Shown: in pieces, positions 59,425-64,000 of the stretch
How positions within the stretch are numbered: the stretch's first letter is position 1
Layout of the letters: the number at the start of each line of letters is the position of its first letter
Origin: WTJO01 sp965660165
GTDB taxonomy: Bacteria; Pseudomonadota; Alphaproteobacteria; Puniceispirillales; Puniceispirillaceae
DNA length: 64,000 nucleotides
Assembly (NCBI GenBank): GCA_965660165.1
Contig: CBFHYU010000001.1
Location: forward strand, 1-64,000
Direction: 5' to 3'
The notes under the pieces: model-generated
Seen by the model: the letters and a program-made list of their open reading frames with translations, nothing else
What the model was told of the DNA's origin: nothing
Database searches by the model: none
Translations under genes and position numbers: made by a program

Positions 59425-60072
59425 CTAGCCTCGGATATTTTTGATCGCTTTCTGATAGCCTTCAGGATGATTAAAAATCGCTGACCCTGCTACCAGATTT
59501 GTTGCCCCTGCTGAAATTACAAGCGGCGCTGTCGTCTCTGTAATCCCGCCATCAACCTGAATTTTGATAGGCTTATCACCTATCATCTGACGCGTAGCTT
59601 CAATTTTTTTGATCATGCCAGTAATAAAAGACTGCCCCCCAAAACCTGGATTAACGGTCATAATCAGAACCAGATCAATCTTATCAAGCACATATTCAAT
59701 CAGGCTTATCGGGCTATGCGGATTTAGCGCAACCCCTGCACTTAATCCAAGCTCCTTGATGCTTGCAAGCACCCTATCTAGATGACAGCAAGCCTCAGCA
59801 TGAACAGTGATATGCTGCACCCCTGCTTGGGCAAAATCTGCTAGCAGATGAGATGGCTCTTGCACCATTAAATGCGCATCGAAAAACGCATCACTACGCT
59901 CACGAAGCTTGGCAATAACAGGCGCTCCAAAAGACAGGTTAGGCACAAATTGCCCATCCATCACATCTAGATGCACCCAGTCTGCACCAGCATCAATTAC
60001 CGCATCTACCTCATCACCAAGTGATGCAAAATCAGATGCCAGCACTGAAGGCGCAATAATCAGCTCAGACAT
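59425..60072 (-). CDS. rpe: Ribulose-phosphate 3-epimerase
   Basis: 215 residues, TIM barrel. LDVMDGQFVPNLSFG (metal and catalytic Asp/His), HLMVQEP, ITVHAEA, MTVNPGFGGQSF and VDGGI form the family signature. Reaction: ribulose 5-phosphate to xylulose 5-phosphate in the pentose phosphate pathway or, in autotrophs, the Calvin cycle. ATG at 60072. It lies alone on its strand between TrhO and the helicase gene, with about 130 bases upstream. No Calvin-cycle gene is in the window. Confidence 0.97.
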   Translation of the reverse strand: MSELIIAPSVLASDFASLGDEVDAVIDAGADWVHLDVMDGQFVPNLSFGAPVIAKLRERSDAFFDAHLMVQEPSHLLADFAQAGVQHITVHAEACCHLDRVLASIKELGLSAGVALNPHSPISLIEYVLDKIDLVLIMTVNPGFGGQSFITGMIKKIEATRQMIGDKPIKIQVDGGITETTAPLVISAGATNLVAGSAIFNHPEGYQKAIKNIRG

Positions 60073-60202
60073 ACTTACCTCTATCTTCTGTGGTTTGGCC
60101 TGTTTGGTTCAGTATAGCGATATATCTAGCAGATAAGCTAGTCTGGCGGAACTGAAATTCGGCGTGAGATGCCCGCGTGGTATCGTCGGGGTATCGACTC
60201 AG

Positions 60203-62032
60203 CTAGACAACATCCTTTGCCTTGAAATAAGGCAGATTATCTTGTGATGAGCATCCCATCACTGTGAGCCGTTCAACAATCTGAAGCGCACGCTGATATT
60301 TACGTTCAAGTTCTTCTTCTGAGGTATCTGCAAACAGCTCACCACATAGCAAAATTCCGTGATTTGACTGAAGCGCACGTACCCGCCTGCCATGCATCAG
60401 CCCGTCAACCAAAATAGCATGTTGGAATTCGTCAGATTTTACAATCTGGATTTTTTCTTTCACTAGATAATGCCTAATCGCAGCTTCACCTTGCAAAGTA
60501 TGCGCCCAAAATTCTGAATCAGAGGCAGAAGGCTGGCCACTTACAAGCTCAAACGCTTTACAGAAGGCTAGGAAAATCAGCTCGTCCTTTTCTGCCCCTG
60601 TCCATGCTGTTCTGCCAAGTGTCCGCCAAATATCTTTATTCATTTCATCAAAGACAGATGGAATCCGCTCAAAGAACAGACGATGAAGTCCGATATCATT
60701 TACCGAATCTTCCATTCTCTGTTCTTTATGAATATCGATTGCGCTGTAAGAACCACAGACAGGACAGCCACTATCCGAAAATTTATCCTTCAGATAGATA
60801 TGAGAACATCTAAGTCCTGACTCTAGCTTATTATCGCATAGATAATAGCTTTTCTGCTCATCAATCGGCTGTTGGGCTATCCATTCAAACCTGTTTTTGA
60901 ATCTCAGATATGAGCCACGATGAGACCATAGGCTCCATTGCAATTTTTCAACCGGCCCGAAGGTTGACCAGTTTGAGCTAACATCAATTACAACACAGCT
61001 ATCTTTATCTGGCGCTGATCTTAAGCCGCGCCCTACAGACTGACCCCATAATACTTTTGATAGGGTCGGGCGCATATGCACAATAATATTACAATGCGGA
61101 TTGTCCCAGCCTTCGGCAAGCACACCAACTGATACAACCGCCTCAACCTTGCCTTCAGAATGGCTAGACAGCATCTGCATACGCTCTTTAATCGGCGTTG
61201 TTGCGGTAATAAGGCAGACAGAAATCCCAAGCTCTTCAATCGCTTCTACAGTGGTTTCAGCTACAGTAACATCAGGGCAAAACCATGCCGAGATAGGGGC
61301 AGGTTTTACCTGCTCTCTTTCTTCAAGATAAATTGAACAGGCATGGCTAATCATAGATGATTTGATAATTGCTGGCGCCAGCCTAGCAACAGGGAAATCG
61401 CCTGAGCTAATATCAATCGAATTCAATTCAAGATCATGGATAAAATGCGGGCGGTAACGCGGTCTGACCAGAATATTCTCGTCAAACAGCTTATCCATAT
61501 CAGCGCCATCAATAATCGCATCAAAGGCAAGGCTGAGCTGGTCTCGCTGGTCAGCCGTGCGGCGTTCTGGCGAGGCAGTCAGGCCAAGCAAATGAGCATC
61601 ATCGCGGCCTTTTTCGCTAAAACATTCCAAGATACGCTTATAGCCTGTACCATTAGGCGAAACCCGATGGGCTTCATCAATAATAATGAGTTTTGCCTGT
61701 TCAACTGCTTCATCCAGAATATCTCTGGCTCTGGTTGAGGTAGATAACAATACATCATAATTTGAAAAAGCAGGGTCTGAATGATTCAATTCCAGCTTTT
61801 TGACCCGATGCTCTTTGGCAAGCGCGCGTTCAAGCTGTTCAAGCAACACAAGTCGGTGGCACAGCACAATGACCTTTTCGCCTTCATAAAACTGCCTGAT
61901 AATCTCGCTAGCAAGAACAGTTTTACCAGCCCCCGTCGGCGCTTTAACAATAAAGCGGCGATGAAGCTTTAATATATCAGGAAATTCATCAATAATTTCC
62001 TGTTGCCAACGTCTAAGCTTAATTGAGGTCAT
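60203..62032 (-). CDS. Superfamily 2 DEAH helicase, RadD/YejH-like
   Basis: 609 residues. Walker A APTGAGKT (31-38), DEAH box IIDEAH (119-122), GLTASP motif III-like, and a C-terminal helicase lobe with VGVLAEGWDNPHC and QSVGRGLRSAP (motif VI). After the helicase core a zinc-binding module C-x(n)-C-SHIY-x(n)-CPVCG (about 398-430) and ~180 further residues follow. This matches the RadD/YejH layout (helicase plus zinc ribbons), a DNA-repair helicase with SSB. It could also be a general SSL2-type helicase. No phage-defence partner is adjacent. The dyad at 62078 lies upstream of its start. Confidence 0.85.
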   Translation of the reverse strand: MTSIKLRRWQQEIIDEFPDILKLHRRFIVKAPTGAGKTVLASEIIRQFYEGEKVIVLCHRLVLLEQLERALAKEHRVKKLELNHSDPAFSNYDVLLSTSTRARDILDEAVEQAKLIIIDEAHRVSPNGTGYKRILECFSEKGRDDAHLLGLTASPERRTADQRDQLSLAFDAIIDGADMDKLFDENILVRPRYRPHFIHDLELNSIDISSGDFPVARLAPAIIKSSMISHACSIYLEEREQVKPAPISAWFCPDVTVAETTVEAIEELGISVCLITATTPIKERMQMLSSHSEGKVEAVVSVGVLAEGWDNPHCNIIVHMRPTLSKVLWGQSVGRGLRSAPDKDSCVVIDVSSNWSTFGPVEKLQWSLWSHRGSYLRFKNRFEWIAQQPIDEQKSYYLCDNKLESGLRCSHIYLKDKFSDSGCPVCGSYSAIDIHKEQRMEDSVNDIGLHRLFFERIPSVFDEMNKDIWRTLGRTAWTGAEKDELIFLAFCKAFELVSGQPSASDSEFWAHTLQGEAAIRHYLVKEKIQIVKSDEFQHAILVDGLMHGRRVRALQSNHGILLCGELFADTSEEELERKYQRALQIVERLTVMGCSSQDNLPYFKAKDVV

Positions 62033-62077
62033 ACCATCACTGATGCAAATTACTTTAACAAGAGCGCTAGTATAAAC

Positions 62078-62094
62078 ATATTTTCAGAAAATAT
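62078..62094. promoter_or_regulatory. 17-base palindrome upstream of the helicase gene
   Basis: ATATTTTC-A-GAAAATAT, perfect 8-base arms around one base, in the 140-base gap between the helicase start (62032, minus) and the Ldh gene end (62173). It could be an operator for the helicase. It does not match the GTTC-N7-GTTC LexA pattern known in alphaproteobacteria. Confidence 0.4.
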
Positions 62095-62172
62095 CTCTAG
62101 CCAAATGTAAAAAAAGCGTATTTTTAAGCCTATAACGATGATTTTTCGCCTGAAATATGGCGTTCTGTAAGG

Positions 62173-63177
62173 CTAGAGAAGTGAGTTTATGGTATCAATC
62201 AGCGCAGAATTGATCTGTCTTGGCCCTGTATCTAGCCTATTTTTGTGGCGGCGCTCGCCCGCAAGCCTGATTCCATCCAGCTTACCCATCTCGGCAAAAA
62301 ACCCGCTTACATGCGTCTTCCAGTCACCTGATGCTATCAATGCAGGGCTGAGCGCTATCACAAGCTCGCCCCCTTTTGCAGGCCCGCCATCATTATTATC
62401 ATCCCGTCCAGCCTCGAATGAAAAATTATCCCCTGTGACCCCCGCACATAGCAATTCCACCATAGTTGCAATCGCGGACCCTTTATAGCCGCCAAACGGA
62501 AGCAATACCCCTTTTAATACCTCATTGGGATCTGTTGACGGATTGCCATCTGCATCAAGCCCTGTATCTGCTGGTAATTCATGGCCGTCTCTTGCGGCGA
62601 TTTGCACATCACCTTTTGCCAGCCGCGAGGTCGCCATATCAAATACATAAGGCGATTGACCTGGATTAGGAAAGGCAAATGATAGCGGATTTGTGCCAAA
62701 AAAAGCTGTTTTTGCACCATAAGGGGCAACAGATGGCTTAAAGGCTGTGCAAGCCAGACCAACAAGCCCTTGTTCGGCAAGATATTCTGTTTCAGGCCAT
62801 AAGGCAGCAAAATGAAAGCTATTTACCACACTCATTACCGCGATGCCTGTATTATGGGCTGCATCAGCCAATTTTGGCAGACCTTGCTGTAATGCCAACG
62901 GCGCATAGCCCATCTTGCCATCTACTTTGACAATAGCAGGCATTTTTTGTTCTATTTCGGGGCGGGCATCTGCTGTCACCTTGCCTGATTTAATCGACCC
63001 GACATAGCCAGGTATTCGAAATAGCCCATGAGAGGTTGAGCCGTCCCGTTCAGCCCGCATTACCGTATTTGCAATCGCAGCCGCATTTGCCTCATCACAT
63101 CCTGCCGAACGCATGACCTTATCGGCAAGCTGGTAAATATCATCTAGTGACATATCTGTCAGAGTTTGAACGCTCAT
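62173..63177 (-). CDS. Ldh-family (malate/L-lactate-type) NAD(P)-dependent dehydrogenase
   Basis: 334 residues. Family features: N-terminal helical segment with AERDGSTSHGLFRIPGYV (substrate/catalytic His), VNSFHFAALWPETEYLAEQGL, GTNPLSFAFP, FDMATS and the C-terminal GGYKGSAIATMVELL. These are the Ldh_2 enzymes that act on L-malate, L-lactate, delta-1-piperideine-2-carboxylate or ureidoglycolate. Substrate assignment is not possible from the motifs. It follows the DUF3726 gene by 81 bases on the same strand, in the order DUF3726 then Ldh. Confidence 0.92.
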   Translation of the reverse strand: MSVQTLTDMSLDDIYQLADKVMRSAGCDEANAAAIANTVMRAERDGSTSHGLFRIPGYVGSIKSGKVTADARPEIEQKMPAIVKVDGKMGYAPLALQQGLPKLADAAHNTGIAVMSVVNSFHFAALWPETEYLAEQGLVGLACTAFKPSVAPYGAKTAFFGTNPLSFAFPNPGQSPYVFDMATSRLAKGDVQIAARDGHELPADTGLDADGNPSTDPNEVLKGVLLPFGGYKGSAIATMVELLCAGVTGDNFSFEAGRDDNNDGGPAKGGELVIALSPALIASGDWKTHVSGFFAEMGKLDGIRLAGERRHKNRLDTGPRQINSALIDTINSLL

Positions 63178-63258
63178 ATCTCTCCCCCTATGTTGATTGG
63201 CAAGGCTGTATTTAATTGCTCTTTATGCTGGGCTAGTTTTTGGTTTATGTCCATAGCG

Positions 63259-63939
63259 CTAGTCATTATCCGTTAATCCTGCGCCAGCGCCAGCCAGACG
63301 CGATGCGTCACTTTCAGGCACATAAGACCTAGCCGCAAATTCGGACAAAATATGCCAGCCTGTCTCATCAATTTCTATAGATTCTGCTTTAGGTGAGGTA
63401 GGCGCCTCTGCCCTGCTTTTAATCTTAAGACTATATTCACCTAATTCCCCACATCTATCATTGTGGCTATCTGCCAGTGCCTCCAGCATCTCTTTAGGGC
63501 TGAAATAGTGGCCATTATGGCCTATCTCAATCTGCTTTTGATATTGGCATTCAGCCCATAATAGATGGCCAAGAAACACAAATGGCATATAGCTAAGACG
63601 CAACGTTACTGCGGGAGCATCGCTATTTACCCCCTCAGAAGCGGTAAGCCAGTCACAAATCATACCGTTAAATACCAGCATTTCATGCGGCTGTGCGTCT
63701 AGATATAACTGGTTGCCATCTAGCATGATTCGAGAGCTATCTGGACGCATTGGCGCTTCGGAATGATAATCTGTATAATTGGACAGATAGCTTGCAAGCT
63801 GTGATAATGCGCCCTGCTGATAGGGGCTAGCCATTACCATTGCCCAGCCTGTATCTTCAGCAATGTCATGAGCAAACCCACAGCCTAGCATAGCCTTTCG
63901 GGTCATATGTAAAATTTCGTTCAGCGAACATCGTATCAT
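63259..63939 (-). CDS. DUF3726 family protein, partner of the Ldh gene
   Basis: 226 residues with the DUF3726 opening MIRCSLNEILHMTRKAMLGCGF. No signal peptide or membrane helix. Residues about 5-57 resemble in pattern the first helices of the neighbouring Ldh protein (residues about 9-62): SL..I....K.M...G....... A, then a tail with a tyrosine. DUF3726 has no known function; it occurs mostly in proteobacteria. Together with the Ldh gene (81 bases downstream) it is probably one operon whose upstream part lies beyond the window's right edge. Confidence 0.85.
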   Translation of the reverse strand: MIRCSLNEILHMTRKAMLGCGFAHDIAEDTGWAMVMASPYQQGALSQLASYLSNYTDYHSEAPMRPDSSRIMLDGNQLYLDAQPHEMLVFNGMICDWLTASEGVNSDAPAVTLRLSYMPFVFLGHLLWAECQYQKQIEIGHNGHYFSPKEMLEALADSHNDRCGELGEYSLKIKSRAEAPTSPKAESIEIDETGWHILSEFAARSYVPESDASRLAGAGAGLTDND

Positions 63940-64000
63940 CTTATTGTGCCCATAGCCTTGCCATCAGGATTGTGGCGGCGGGCTAGTCGCAAACAGCCAA

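Noticed and set aside
1..64000. tRNA, rRNA, CRISPR arrays, insertion sequences or prophage genes.
   Set aside because: No tRNA T-arm pattern with a supporting acceptor stem, no spaced direct repeats, no transposase or integrase motif was seen on either strand.

Overview
The window looks like chromosomal DNA of a free-living, probably marine alphaproteobacterium. Cytochrome c maturation is of System I type. A tripartite tricarboxylate transporter (TTT), a BMP-type nucleoside ABC importer, a DUF3726/Ldh pair, an aquaporin-ArsC pair, 2-oxoglutarate oxygenases and very tight gene packing all fit. The SAR116 / Puniceispirillum type is my best guess, but it rests on general gene content only. No gap between genes exceeds 300 bases. 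I see no tRNA, rRNA, CRISPR array, insertion sequence or prophage. The only recognisable transcription regulator is a Zur.

Layout. 1-4970: tail of a multicopper oxidase, a medium-chain dehydrogenase, an LrgA-LrgB pair, an FKBP-rhodanese fusion, an alpha/beta hydrolase and a small membrane protein. 4981-17348: an organic-acid metabolism island. It holds a two-domain FAD/4Fe-4S oxidase facing a serine-glyoxylate-type aminotransferase / enoyl-CoA hydratase / PdxA-like operon. Converging on these is a CoA-transferase / enoyl-CoA hydratase / TIM-barrel / TctC-TctB-TctA transporter operon. 17514-18456: a His-rich exported protein and a small ORF behind a long dyad, closed by an intrinsic terminator. 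18572-20964: dienelactone hydrolase and a malonyl-CoA synthetase-like ligase. 21042-23987: a large Ig-like/Calx-beta surface protein with a C-terminal beta-barrel. 24193-28770: ccmE-ccmF-ccmG-ccmH, the last fused to a CcmI-like TPR part.

28775-33021: a PhyH oxygenase, then the zinc regulon (znuA diverging from zur-znuC-znuB across two Zur-like palindromes). 33005-36813: aquaporin, arsenate reductase, ketopantoate reductase-like protein and an oxalyl-CoA-synthetase-like ligase. 36922-42591: a large Sel1-repeat exported protein, a CWC Cys-rich protein and an orphan FecR-domain protein. 42600-55812: a nucleotide district with typA, pncA, tdk, upp, cdd, a nucleoside ABC importer, an IPNS-like oxygenase, nucleoside hydrolase, pyrE, pyrC and ppa. 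55973-63939: pseudopilin, FAD monooxygenase, glutathione peroxidase, TrhO, Rpe, a RadD-like helicase, an Ldh-family dehydrogenase and DUF3726.

How the genes work together: the nucleoside district reads as uptake, cleavage, deamination and re-phosphoribosylation of scavenged nucleosides next to late and early pyrimidine biosynthesis. The zinc block is a self-contained uptake system with its own repressor. The island at 4981-17348 imports an unknown carboxylate and probably feeds it through CoA-thioester and hydroxyacid chemistry. The most promising leads are the oxygenase inside the nucleoside operon, the divergent PdxA-like enzyme in the acid island, the DUF3726/Ldh resemblance and the His-rich exported protein with its dyad.
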